From Costus lasius (taxonomy: Eukaryota; Streptophyta; Magnoliopsida; Zingiberales; Costaceae), in NCBI GenBank assembly GCA_027563935.2, contig JANVAS020000203.1, positions 9,238,001 through 9,302,000 of the forward strand: a stretch of DNA of 64,000 nt, given 5' to 3'. Each line of letters begins with the position of its first letter. The stretch's first letter is position 1. A model generated the notes under the pieces. The model searched no databases, had not been told where the DNA came from, and worked only from the letters and a program-made list of their open reading frames with translations. Positions 36,076-48,700 of this stretch are shown piece by piece. The position numbers and the translations under genes are program-made.

Positions 36076-37775
36076 TGAAGGTCCCACATAAGGGGCGAAA
36101 CCCTAATATGCGCATGTAGAATAATTTTGCATAGCAGAAGCTAGGGTTTCTAAGGAATCGCTTGCATGAATATATAATCAACTTCATGAACTTGTATAGA
36201 TCAAACGAAAAACATACCAATGCCATTTCTTGGATGGTGGCTTGGAAGCAAGAGGGCGATGTGGCTCTCCTCCAAAGCGTGCGCACACAAGATGTATGAT
36301 CGCCTACTCCTTGTTGATCTTTGTGCTAGCAAAGTTCTCCATGTCTCCTAACCATGTGAAGGAAATGAGATGCAATCTTGGCTTTCGAACTCCCTCTCTT
36401 TGCGTGAAGAAAATCACCACCGAAAGAGGAGCATCGTCAAGAGGAAGAGGCGAGCGAGCAAAGAGTAATGCCCTCGAACGTGAGGCGTTATGCCCAAACG
36501 TGGAAGCGTTACTCTATTTTGGAAAACCAACTTCCAAAAATAGCAAAACCCCTTAACGCTCATGCGTTTGCACAATTAAACCGATCGCCACTATATCTCC
36601 CATTGAACCATGCGCTCACATGATGAGCCGGTTCAATTAGATTTGGTTCAAAGACCAAATTAAGCCAAGCATTGGTCTAGATCAAATTAAACCATAAGGT
36701 TCAAGATCTAACCATTCATCTCTTGATGCTCTTGATCTCACCGATCTAGCATCAATTCTCTCGATCGAAGCTTACCGACCTCAAGCCCCAATCAATCAAA
36801 CATGATCATACCAGATCTCACTTACAATCAGAGTTTAAACTCCTTTAAACTGAACCAGAACAATTCAGTCCACACGATCTGACTTAAGTAAGCCATATCA
36901 TCAAATTGTGCGACCCTAAGGGTTTCCTTTAAATGTCGGTAACGATAACTTACGTTATCACGAACAGAGAGGGGTATCTAGCAACACATCACTGTCTCCC
37001 GATATAAAGGAAAGAGTCTTCCAAGACTACACCCAAACCACAGCACAAGTGTGAACCCAAGTCACTTGACATATGTGTTTCCTTTGCCACTGGATGTTCT
37101 TATTGGACAAGCGTGTCAAGCCTGTAATTCCAATATGATGAGAATGATTAGATCAGATAATCATAGTCATCTGGGTATGGCCATACACTTTCTCAATCAT
37201 CTCACACAGGGGGCCCCTATAGAACATCACACTCCAAACAAGGAGACGGCAATCCTATATCTATCACTAGTGCCCTAACATGACTCATGCTCATTATCCA
37301 AGATAGTCTATAACCATTATGTTTCAAATGATATGAACTACCTCAAAACAATGCCAATCATCATTTAGAAACACAAGTGATCTCAAGTCAGAGGAAATAT
37401 GCCACTTGTTCGCATACAAGGATTATTCACATTGTGACATACAACTGAATATCCTAGTAGGGTCTGTCCAGTACATCCAATATACCCATGAGTCTACATC
37501 TTATTCCATGCTCGAAGCATCCTATAAGACTAGAACACATATTAATCTCAATCATATCAAGGCTGTCTCATGTTCACCAAGATATCTCGACTAAGGACAA
37601 TACTGCATGTCAGCCAAGCTGAACAGCATTGAGACATTATTCAGAAGTATACATATTGCAGCAGATGATGTAACAACCTAAATAACAACCATTGCCTTTA
37701 TAAACATAGAGTTTATACATGATACTGAAATAATCCCAAGGCCTCAAACATTAGCCTTAAGGGCATACCCCAACA
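36076..37775 (-). repeat. 3' LTR of A3 (1700 bp)
   Basis: On the minus strand it starts TGTTGGGGTATGCCC at 37775 and ends CCTTCA at 36076. The reversed polypurine tract ATCTCCCACTTGCAC follows at 37776. Confidence 0.92.
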
Positions 37776-37795
37776 ATCTCCCACTTGCACTTAAT

Positions 37796-38898
37796 CTAAT
37801 GGTTGAGAAATCTTAAACCCATATTATTACAGTGCTTCTCATGCTTCTGCTGCGCCAGAGGCTTTGTAAGCGGGTCAGCCAGATTGTCATCTGTATGAAC
37901 CTTGCAGACTTTGATCTCGCCACGATCAATGATCTCCCGGATCAAGTGAAACCGTCTCTGTATGTGGTTGGACTTCTGGTGCGACCGTGGTTCCTTTGCT
38001 TGTGCTATTGCTCCAGTGTTATCACAGAAGATAACCAAAGGATCTGCACTCGAAGGAACAACACCAAGTTCCTGAATGAACTTACGAATCCACACTGCCT
38101 CCTTAGATGCTTCTGAGGCTGCAACATACTCGGCTTCTGTTGTGGAATCAGCAACAATTGACTGTTTGAAACTTTTCCACACCACTACAGCTCCATTCAA
38201 GCTAAAAACATAGCCTGATTGCGATCGGAAATCATCCTGGTCAGACTGGAATGAAGCGTCAGTATATCCTTCAATACTGAGTTCTTCCTGACCTCCATAT
38301 ATCAAGAACATATCTTTGGTCCTCCGAAGATATTTCAAAATGTTCTTGACCGCAATCCAGTGTGCCTTCCCTGGATTACTTTGGAATCGACTGGTCACGC
38401 TTAACCCGTAAGCAACGTCTGGGCAAGTACACAACATCGCATACATAATGAATCCAATAGCCGAAGCATAAGGCGTATTGTCCATTTCATCTTTCTCAGT
38501 CTGTGTTTGTGGACACTGACTCTTTGAAAGATTCAGACCATGTCTGACTGGAAGATATCCCCTTTTAGAATTTTCTAAATGAAATCTCTCCAGGACTTTA
38601 TCGATGTAAGTACTCTGGCACAGCCCGAGAAGCCTCTTAGATCTATCTCTGTAGATCTTCACACCTAATACATAGGCTGCTTCTCCTAAATCTTTCATCT
38701 GGAAACATTTTCTTAACCATGCCTTAACAGCATGTAGTTCAGGAACATCGTTTCCAATGATTAAGATATCATCGACGTAGAGGACTAGGAAAGTAATCAC
38801 GCTCCCACTAAACCTCTTATATACACACGGGTCATCTTCATTCTTGATGAAACCAAATTCACAGATTGATTCATAAAAACGAATATTCCAGCTTCTTG
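37796..38898 (-). pseudogene. pol: A3 RT-RNase H fragment, open frame of about 365 codons
   Basis: The frame is open from the truncation point (SWNIRF) to the natural stop after NNMGLRFLNH. It has LVLYVDDILIIGND, the RNase H motifs GYTDASFQSD, STTEAEYV and FCDNTGA, and DPLTKPLAQQKH. It lacks the RT fingers and everything upstream, and its first residues come from flanking DNA. It looks intact only because it is recent; no promoter or start codon of its own is evident. Confidence 0.9.
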
Positions 38899-39072
38899 GT
38901 GCGCAAGCAAGCATGCATGCACCTATCTTCAGGTGATGTGCGCCATCCTAATCTTCATCTTAATTAAAAGCAAAAAGAAAAGTGGCACGCATGCCTCACA
39001 AGAGTACATCACAGGCATGCAAAGGGGCTTGACTAATGATCACAACACCATGCACAATCAAGGCATTACTCA
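38899..39072. other. Unassigned spacer, probably B leader
   Basis: About 175 bp between the A3 break and the SINE-like pair, with repeated GCATGC motifs. I see no gene. Confidence 0.5.
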
Positions 39073-39436
39073 TGCAAAGCTCAAATGGTTAAGGGGTCAT
39101 GACTCATGAGGGTCATGGACAGGGGTCGAATCCCGCTGCAGACGTGAATTGTTTGGGGTAACGGGGATCCAAACCGGGATTCGTGAGGTCGGAGGGACCT
39201 AGCCCGCTGGGCCTGGACCTGTTACGGGTGGTGACCCTAACAAAAAAGGCGCCTTTTTTGTTAGGGTCACCCCACCCGTAACAAGTCCAGGCCCAGCGGG
39301 CTAGGTCCCTCCGACCTCACGAATCCCGGTTTGGATCCCCGTTACCCCAAACAATTCACGTCTGCAGCAGGATTCGACCCCTGTCCATGACCCTCACATG
39401 TCATGACCCTTTAACCATTGAGCTACATGGTCATGA
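39073..39436. mobile_element. Tail-to-tail inverted pair of a tRNA-derived SINE-like unit
   Basis: Left arm 39073-39250 and right arm 39251-39436 are near-perfect reverse complements meeting at the palindrome AAAAAAGGCGCCTTTTTT (39242-39259). Each arm, read toward the centre, starts with an A-box-like AGCTCAATGG, then a B-box-like GGTCGAATCC, followed by about 120 bp of shared body and an A-rich tail. Arms differ by only a few bases. The order A box, B box, body fits a plant tRNA-derived SINE of about 180 bp. It could also be a fold-back element. It lies in the leader of B. Confidence 0.75.
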
Positions 39437-39837
39437 AAAACATAAAATTTCAAATTTTACTTTTTCATAAAACCAGTTTCTTTTTCTCATCTTATTCTCA
39501 CAAATCTTTTAGTTATTCGCAATTAATTTTCATGATGATTTCAAAGATCCTCGCGGTTGATAATTTTGTCAGATCAAGAGACCCAGCCAGTCCGAAGACA
39601 CAATGCCCATCCTACTTGACAAATCCACGTGCACCTTTGATTTTTAAACCATGCAAGAAAAATAACCCAAAAATCCAAAAGAGATTGAAAAGGTGATAGA
39701 AACAAGAAACCCTAATTTTTCCTACTTTTAGAAAAAAATGATTGCCATGCAATTTGCAATTTTCAAAAATTGAAATATGGCATGTGAGCATGAAAAATTT
39801 GAAAAGCATGAAAAACATCATTCGAGTTTTGCAAGTC
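39437..39837 (-). other. Element B leader, first part after the primer site
   Basis: AT-rich noncoding sequence between the SINE-like pair and the B primer site. ORFs on either strand here have no domain. Confidence 0.65.
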
Positions 39838-39849
39838 TCTCTGATACCA
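39838..39849 (-). other. Primer binding site of element B
   Basis: On the minus strand TGGTATCAGAGA follows the LTR after one base. It matches the tRNA-iMet type site with one change at the end. Confidence 0.85.
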
Positions 39850-39850
39850 C

Positions 39851-41880
39851 TGTTGGGAAACCCCGGGGATATTTTACAAATTTTTAGAGATTGAAACACG
39901 TTGCACAGCGGAAGAATACCCCCGAAACAGGCCAGTCCCAAAAACCCAGTGAAGATCGCATGCGAAAGAGTCGACACGATGAGATAGAAAGTACCTTGAT
40001 TTAGGTGAGGCCGATGTCGTAGTAGGCGCCCAAGCGTGCACCCTCTGCAGTCTCACACACACAGATGCCTCGAGCTCTCTTCTTCCATGCCCGGTGCTAG
40101 CCTCGGGAAGAAGATCCAAGCCTTGTGCTTATTCCTCTAGCCTTGCACCACCTCTAAGGTGTATGCGCCAAGAGGAAGATGAGGAGAAGGAAGTCGCCAA
40201 ACACCACCAAGTTCCTCATGCCAAGAGGAAGGGAAGAAGGTGTGTTGCGGCTAGGGTTGGATGGAAGAATTACGCCACTAGCCTCTTGCTCTCGCCCTCA
40301 AGAACTTGCCCTCAATTTTGATCACGCCTCAAGGAGAGATTAGGATCATGAGGGGAGGCGTCTATGGCTCTATTTATAGAGCAAGAGGCGGTTGAGTGTG
40401 TGGCCACAATTCAATTTGAGTGGGCGGCTAGGAGAGGATTTAGGAGTTTAATTATTTTTGGAATTAACCAAGTCCTAATCCAATTAGGACTCTAATTAAT
40501 TGTTTAAATAATTAAATCCTAATCTAATTAGGATTCTAATTAATCATGATCAGTTCTAATCCAATTAGGACTCTAATTATTTATTTAATTAATTAAATCC
40601 TAATCCAATTAGGACACTAATTAATTCAAATAAATCAGCCCATTTAATCCCACAAAAATAGGACTCTAATTAATTAATTAATTAGCCCCTATTTTATCAT
40701 GATTAATTAAACTCACATGAGGTATAGGCACTAACCCTAGTCTAACTAGTGTTAAGCATGCGCCATCTCTTTTCTTCTCCTTAAGCCCATTCAGCCCAAC
40801 TTTTCAATGGGCCCAGCCCAATATCCATTATGCATGTTAACCAAGCCCATGGATCCAATCCAATTTAACCCTAGGTCAAATTGGGCTAACCATGGTTAAT
40901 ATGCCGCAAATGGAAGTTGGCTCCAACAAATCTCTTCCATCTCATCAGGCCCATTGGTGCTGATGAAATCTCCAGAATAGATCTGAGTTATCCAATAACT
41001 CGATCATAAGGCTTCCCGATCAATACGATAACTCGAGTATCAAGGTGTGCGACCCTGTAGGTTCCTCTGACGTTGGCAGTGCTGACCCAAGGTCACCACA
41101 AGCAGTCTGTGGCACCTAGCAGTGCATCGCTGCTACCCAAGTCATCGGAATGGATATTGACATCGACATCCCCATCATCGCAACCAGGTACAGATGCATT
41201 ACAGTCTCTTTGCTGAACTGATATCCGATTGGCCAAGTGTGTCACCACTTGTTTCTATCCAATCTCATGGCTATGACTAAATCAGGTCTAACCTGGGTAT
41301 GGCCATACACTTTTCAGTCATATAACCATACAGGAGCTCCATGGATATCATGCTTCCCTTAGGAAGGGGCAAATCCTATGTCTGTGCATTGACCTTCTCA
41401 TATGAGTCGTGACATGCCTAATGACAACCGTTATTACCTCCCAACTACGGCAAGGTGTTAGGTTGTATCAAAGCATATCCCTAACCACATAGAATGGCCA
41501 ATGACCTCAAGTCAAGGGATCAATGCATCTCCTATCACTTGTGAGGATAACTCGTGACACCAAGTCATTGCCTCACAGCGGGTTGGTCCAGTATATCTAC
41601 CACTGATATACCCATATGTCTGCGTTAGCACCTCGTGCCTGACCAGCCCATATACCAGTCTTACAAGTACCATAGCTGTCCCATATCCACTAAGGTACAT
41701 TGACTAGGGACAATAGTTTGAGCACAGATCCAATTTGCCTCAAGGGACATTATCATATAAGTACATATTCGCAGATGTAAACAAATAATGATAATGACAA
41801 TGCCAGTATGATATAAATATCAATGTCAAGTAGTACAAGTAACGGTCCAGAATTAGGTCCTTAGGGCATATACACCAACA
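39851..41880 (-). repeat. 5' LTR of element B (2030 bp)
   Basis: It is the partner of 10867-12949, with the same ends and a minus-strand TATA box at about 40366-40380. It lacks one block of about 65 bp in the AGTCCTAAT repeat cluster and has a 16-bp insertion near 40300. TTCTA follows at 41881-41885. Confidence 0.93.
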
Positions 41881-41885
41881 TTCTA

Positions 41886-43801
41886 AATGCTAGATATTCA
41901 TACTATAATACCCAAAATTTATAATTTTATTTATCAAAAATCAATAAAATTAATTTTATAATTTTAGAAATATTAATTTGTTTTTTAATATTTTCAGTAA
42001 CTTTTGGAATTTCATACAAATTTATGTAATTAAATAAAAAATTAACTAATTAAATTAAGTTAAAATATTTAATATCAAAACATTAATGGTAGAGTGTGCC
42101 TAATCAACAATATGTGTCGACTCCAAGCTTGTCAAAGTAGCTGTAGAGTTCCATCCAACTGTAGTGGGTGGATGGCTAAGTTAGAGGTTGGATTAAATTG
42201 CGTAGGGTTTATATATATTAAATTGGGTTTGATTCCAAGAAAGAGCCAAAATTATTTTGAGCCAACTCAATAAATTGCATGATGTAATTTCAGATATGAC
42301 CCATAAATGCTTTTTAGACAACTTAAACTCCATTTTGGTCGAATCTTCGCTGGTTTAGGTGCTCATTGGAAACCTTTAAAAAAAATTATCTTTATTGAAA
42401 TTATCTTGTATGAACCCCTAGTTTATCATTAATTTCATTCTTAAAAGTCACTTCATGTTAAATTAGGTTTGATTCAATGCAATCCTAACTGGTTTAGAGT
42501 GTTTTTGGTAGTTTAATCAAACCAACACTAGTTCTTTAATGGTCAAATCGAGTTCTATCTTAATTTGGGCTTAGTTTGCACATTCTACCTCGAATTAATC
42601 ATGTTTATGTATAAAACTTACTATGTAGATCAATTGGTTTACTTGTCTTGCTTATTCAATAATTAATGGCTTCAACCAAGATTAATAGCATTTTATAGGC
42701 ACAATCTCAAACTAGTTTCTATAGTTTTTGATCACTTTGATATGTCTCCTTATTAATTTACATTATTAGTGTATTAGTTATTTGTTTTAACACCATTTGA
42801 TGTTTGTATAATTTATACCACTTGCACAATACCTTGTTGAGCACACACAATTTTGCTTTTAGCAGGTTAGTTATCCAAATTATGGATGGTTTGGGGTCCC
42901 TGATTTTTATAGCATGCATTTGGGACTTGTAACTCATGGTAATGTCTGTGTTCACCACATAGAGTGTGTGGTTCATTGTCCAATTGTGCATTTTGAAGTG
43001 ATGACCCTGGTGCCTAATTTATGTATTAGTGCACTCAAATTTGTTTACATGTATAGTTTTGTATCACTGTAATTGCTATGCTTAGCACTAGTTGCCCTAT
43101 ATATCATGCTTAGTTCTAGTTTATAGCTTTGTTATCAAGTTTATATCACATTCACAGTTATAGTCATGGGTAGAGCCCTAATGCTTAAGCAAGTCAGAGG
43201 TGATATTGACTAAAGAATAGTAGGATGCAAGGCTATAAGTAGCTCTAGTGATCGAGGCAAAGAACCTACACAGTCCAAAAGGTTAAAGTTCAAATCACCT
43301 CCAGCAAGGTACGAGCCTTCTCAACTGACACCAAGACCCATGAGTTCTTCAACCTTAGTGGAATGTATGTTTTATGTTGATGCTAGGCATATTTATACTA
43401 GCTATCCTAAGTGGCAATTTATGTGTTTGTTTTTTTAAGCAACTAGGGCAAGTTAAGAGTGACTTCCCAAAGAGATCCCAACCACCTTTCAAGCTAAGGT
43501 TTTAGAATGACTAAGAAGATCAGGACATTAGATTTTGTGATTCAAGCACTATATTTATTTATTGTATTCCTACTCATACATTGTTTGATACTTGTGCTAC
43601 TTTTTCATTGCACCACATTTTGCTACTAGACTTTAGATTCAACCTATGATACTTGTTCAAAATATACCTGTTGATATTCGTGTTGGTGCCACAATATAAA
43701 CTTGCATAATTTATAAAGATTGTGAAATTGTCATAGATGGATATAATTATATATAACTTAATTTCTATTTAATTTTATGACTATGATGTGATATTGAGTA
43801 T
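41886..43801. other. AT-rich sequence without recognisable features
   Basis: About 1.9 kb flanking B. No ORF with a domain, no LTR ends, no tandem array. It may be very old repeat or unique sequence. Confidence 0.5.
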
Positions 43802-45306
43802 TGATGTCACATATTTATATAGTATTTTTACTATGATTTATATGCATAATCTCACCTGTTTTTATCATATTTTTACTTATTTTGACATAAATCTTTTTTT
43901 TTGTTCAGAATCTTTACCTTTCCTTGCTTTTGTTATATTTCAAGGAAAATAACCAAATTTTTGATAGATTTTGAAGCATCCGAGTGCACAAATGAGTTCC
44001 TGACATCAAGACGACGCTGTCCGTCAATTTTCAGGCAAAACGGAGTTTGCATGAAGAATCATGGCCGTGATTTGAAGAGAACGTTATTAAAATCATGTCA
44101 TAGTTTTATTTGGTGCAAAATTTCGGAAGTTCATAGAAAGAATCATGGCCTTGCTATGATTATTTTCATGACCGTGATCTCATAAAAATTTTTCACAGAG
44201 AGTTTCACTAGCGTGCTGTGATTATTTTCATGGCCATAACTTTATTCCAAAATACACATAAGGAATCATGGGTGGTGTTGTGATTATAATCACGGCCGTG
44301 ATTTTATCTATCAAACCCAATTTTTACTTAGTTTCTCGCTCGATTTGATTCCTTTTTGGAATGAAATTTGGGAGAAACCTATTCTAAGGATGGAGAACTA
44401 TATAAGGGAGCTTTGGATAGATTATTAGGACTTTTTTGGTGAGAATTCAAGGCGTATTCGGTGAAAAGGCAAAACTTAGGGCGATTGGGCGGCAGACATC
44501 GATTTTCTCTCTAGAAAGTCTTTGTCTACGACCGGCTGGCTTCGATCTTCACATGGGAGTCCTATATTTCATCCTCCTTGTCGTTTCTATTTTTATTTTG
44601 CCAATTTTGTAATAAAAACCATGGGTTCTTACTGCATTGTCATCTTTTCTATGTCAGCGTAAACTCTTTTATTCATGATTGAGGGTGTAACCCTCTTTGT
44701 TTTCATGACTTGATTGTTTACTATCTTCTTATGAAGTAATTTGCTTATGTTAGATTCAATTATTATTGTATTAATTATATGTTAATTACTGACCATGATT
44801 TGCATGTCTTATACGTTATAAGAAGTACTAAGAAGTGAATTGTGATATCGGATCTATAATTTTTGGACAAGTTAATTCGATCACGAGAGTAGTTCAAATA
44901 GGCTTGAGGGATTTTATAGATTTATCAATAACTCATTTGGTCTATCTCAAGTTAATAACCATGAGAGTAGGGGATTAATTTGGACAGACACCGGATTTTT
45001 CTACTGAGAGGAGGCAATCTATACATATGGATAAATCCCCTTCAACACAGTAAATCCTTCTTAAGATGTTCTTAATTAGAAAAGTCATGAAACATAGAGT
45101 GGTGAACCCAAAATCCTAAATTTCCATAAATTTGATTACTTCCGTATCGTGTTTTGTTATTCATACACCTTAGTTTAGATCAAATTCAACCCTTTTCAGA
45201 TCTGTCTAGCTAACAATCCTAAGTAAAGTTAGTACTTGGTTATTGGTCCTTGTGGGATCGATATTTTTATTACTTCGACGTTGTCGTGCACTTGCGGACG
45301 ACATCA
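43802..45306 (+). repeat. Athila/Tat-like solo LTR (1505 bp)
   Basis: It begins TGATGTCACATA, ends CTTGCGGACGACATCA, and is flanked by AGTAT on both sides (43797-43801, 45307-45311). The end resembles that of the Athila LTR at 59001-60687 (CACTTGCGGACACAACA). No primer site or internal sequence follows, so it is a solo LTR left by recombination. It holds several CATGGCCGTGAT-type dyads, one perfect at 44289-44302. The ORF 43901-44185 is within it and not a gene. Confidence 0.9.
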
Positions 45307-45470
45307 AGTATGGACTAGTTATCATGGTATAATGCCAAAGTAGATTTCCTATGTAAATTGATTATTCTATCTCCTATTGATAACACCAGTGTGTTTAGAT
45401 GTTCTTCTTCAAGTAGCTAGTTACATTTGATTTTTGCTATGCATGCTAGATAGTTTGTTTAGTAGTTGTT

Positions 45471-45764
45471 GTGCTTATCCTACACTTTTATCTACCTTCT
45501 ACTAGAGAAATTGATTTCACTCTAGAATTAAAATTTGGGATTAATCCCATCTCTAAACCTCTTTATAGAATGGCTCCCAAAGAACTAGAGGAGTCAAAGA
45601 AGCAACTCAAAGAACTAATAGACAAGAGCTTGATTCACCTAAGTATCTCACTATGGGTAGCATCAATTTTATTTGTTAAGAAGAAAAATTTCACAATGAC
45701 GTTGTGTATAGACTATAGGTAATTAAACCAAGTGGCTATCAAGAATAGATATCTCTTGCCTAGG
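45471..45764 (+). pseudogene. Gypsy reverse transcriptase relic, part 1
   Basis: The frame reads PLYRMAPKELEESKKQLKEL, then a degraded form of the plant gypsy RT start ending TLCIDYR, a stop, and NQVAIKNRYLLPR. This is the N-terminal RT of a Ty3/gypsy element. It stops at 45764 where an LTR begins, and continues at 49029 with IDDLFPQMQG. The DNA is AT-rich and heavily mutated. Confidence 0.88.
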
Positions 45765-48700
45765 TGATGATACAATTTTGTATAGTATATTTCATACATA
45801 TTTATTATAAGTTTGTGTCACATTTTCCTCTAATTATATTTAAAACTATCATATTTTTACTATTTGTAGCAATAAACTCTCGTTTCTCTATTTTTATAAA
45901 TTTTCAAAAAAAGCCCCTAAAATTAAGCAAGATTGAAGATATTTCATGACAATAATACTCGAGATATCAAAAGGGATCTTTACCACAAATTCGAAGCCCA
46001 AATCAAAACAAAAGTTTCACCCATGATTACAATCATAGGCTATGATTCCAGGGTGATGGAAGGAATTGAAGATTTTCAAGTTGAAATAATACTTCCCAAG
46101 AGAAACAAGACCACAATTATATCGTCAAACTTGAAAGATGTAATCATGGCTCATGATTATAAGCACACCCATGATTATGAAGATGGATACTACTTTTTCC
46201 ACATTATCAGCAACTCTTTCTTGTTCGATTTGGCCTCCATCAACCTATAAGAAGAAATCATTAGGGCAAAGGAAGAGCCTAGGGCAACCATTCCACTAAT
46301 TTTGAGCAAGTTTTGTTGCATCCTTGCATTGAATAGAAGCCGAGAGGTGGAATGAGGTATTTGTGCATAATCCGGTGACTTCAACCACTTGGAACAAAGA
46401 GGAACTATGCAATTCGTGTTGGGAAACCCCGGGCCAAAATTAAAAAATTAAAACAAGAGCGAAAGCATTGGTCCAAAATAGATTTCCTAGAATACAAAAG
46501 ATCATCTTATGAGATAAACCACTGGATGTGGCAGAGTAGTACCTTATTTATAAATTTATAGCGTCGATGATGATGTAGAGACGTGCAAGGGAACATCCAC
46601 TATAGTCAGACACACATAGACTCCTCGAGACCTCTCAACCTCTATGCCTGGTTCTAGACTCGGGAGATGAGATCCATGCCTAAGGGAGTGCTTCTCTTCT
46701 TTGTGCCAATGTCCAAGGATGCGCCAATGAGAAGGAAAATGCCAAGGAGAGAAAACTTATCTGCAACATGTGCCAATGATGAAGCCCTTGCCTCTTGCAC
46801 CTTGTGTTCTCGCCTACACAAGGTGTATCACCCTTTGAAGATCACACTAACTCAAGGGAAGATTGGTGGCTACTTCTATGGGTGGCGGCTAGGGCTAGGA
46901 GATGAAGACCTCTTAGGCGGCTAGGGCTTGAGAAGAAGATAGATGTAGTGTATACACCCCCAGCCCCCTGTATATATAGAGTTTCAGAGCGGATCCCACT
47001 ACTTAAGTCGATTTGATTTATTCCTATTAAATGAATATAAATATTTATTATCATGTTTAACCTGTGGACCACTCCAATTACATTAAAATCAAGTTTACAA
47101 GCCTTCAAATAAATTCAGCACAAAATATTATCACTTGACCTGCCGACTAAACCTAGTCAATTGAGGTCAAATGTGATCACCTAAAGGTTAACCTAGGTCA
47201 AATGATGTCAAAACATAATTTGACTCTAAATGATCATCTCCGACTCATCACATACATCCGTAATGCATTAGACTCTCAAATAGATTCGAATCATCTAAAT
47301 GACTCGATCAAAGGCAAGCCGGTCAATATGAGATCTCGAGTGTCTAGGTGTGCGACCCAGTAGGTTCTTCAGACATTAACAGTGATAACCTTAAGTCATC
47401 ACAAGCAATGAGTGACACCTACCTAAATCATCATAATGAATGTTATTATTAATAGCATTTAAACTGTGACAAAGTACATGTACACTCTAGTCCTTTTGCC
47501 ATACTGATATCCAGATTAGAGAAGTGTGTAATACTTGTTTAACCCAATCTAATGGTCATGACTAAATCAGGCTATCACCTAGGTATGACCATACACTTTC
47601 AGTTATGCATCCAAATGTGGGGCGCCCATGGACATCAAGCTTCCAATTAAGGAAGGGGCAAATCTCTATTGGCTCATTGAACCTCTCATATGGCTTATGA
47701 TACAACCGATGACAACTATTATGACTCCTCTACTATGGCAGAGTGCTAGGTTGTATCAAAGTACATCACTTACTATATAGAGATACCAATGACCTCAATT
47801 CAAGGATAAGTATACCTCTGTCACTATGAGATTTAACTTGAGACACCAAGTCAAATATTCACAGTGGGCTAGTCTAGTATATCTACCTTGATATACCCAT
47901 ATACCTACGTTAGCAAAGAGGGCTCAACTAGTGCATATACCAATCTCATATGCACTATAGCTGTCCCTTATCCACTATGGTACTCGACTGGGAACAATCT
48001 CTAAGACCAGATAAAATCTATCTCTAGGGACATTGCATATGCAAACGTACATATGATGCAAATGTATCAAATGCATAACAACGACAATACTAGGGTATGC
48101 AAAATATCACAAATAAATGTGACACATATAAGATCATCCATAGGTCCTAGGGCATATATACCAACAATTGGCACTCACAAATTATTAGAGAATGGTTATA
48201 AATGAGAAGAAGAGTTCTAGCTTAAGATGTCTTCAAAAATTGTAAGGAATCAATAAACATTTGAACAAGAACAACACCAGTGAGCACAGGAGAGAGGTCT
48301 AGCTTTACGAGGGAGTTGTTAATTTATTATTTTCTTATTTTTCTATTTAAGATGGTTAAAATGATGATCACTATAGATTAAAAATATATTTGGGTTATAG
48401 GGGGTGCAACCCTTTCAATTTCATTATTTAAGTTAGATTATTACATGTTTTATGGGTCATGACATGTACAAAAAGGTGAATCATAATTCTATAGCCCTCT
48501 AGTTTGAGCCTACAAGTCTAGACTATAAAAGTAGCTAGAATGAAGTATTTCATTAGTGGTGCATATTCCACATGTAATAGTTTAGATCAAATAATTATAT
48601 AGCTTTGGAGATTAGGGCATGTACTAAAAGATGACTCTTAGTCATGAAACTTTATAACTGAATGTATAAAACTATACTACAAAAGTAGCAAAGGTTATTT

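Larger units (their letters stand above)
36076..38898 (-). mobile_element. Truncated A-type copia copy A3
   Basis: It holds a complete 3' LTR and the last third of pol on the minus strand, then stops abruptly inside RT at about 38898. The 5' LTR, gag, protease and integrase are missing. Leader of B is on both sides. Sequence is close to A1 and A2, so the insertion and loss are recent. Confidence 0.88.
10867..41880 (-). mobile_element. Copia element B, 31 kb including nested insertions
   Basis: Two B-type LTRs in the same orientation bound the element: 3' LTR at 10867-12949 and 5' LTR at 39851-41880. The flanking five bases are TTCTA on both sides (10862-10866 and 41881-41885), which shows one insertion event. 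The coding order on the minus strand, gag-protease (33.4 kb), integrase (32.8 kb, then 15.3 kb), RT, RNase H (13.2 kb), fits copia. Its parts are separated by A2, a CRM-like solo LTR, A3 and a SINE-like pair. Without insertions B would be roughly 9 kb. Gag is internally deleted and pol has stops, so B is non-autonomous. Confidence 0.92.

Noticed and set aside
39838..39849. Primer site change (final C to A) as a defect
   Set aside because: The variant is a single end mismatch, and such differences occur among plant copia primer sites.
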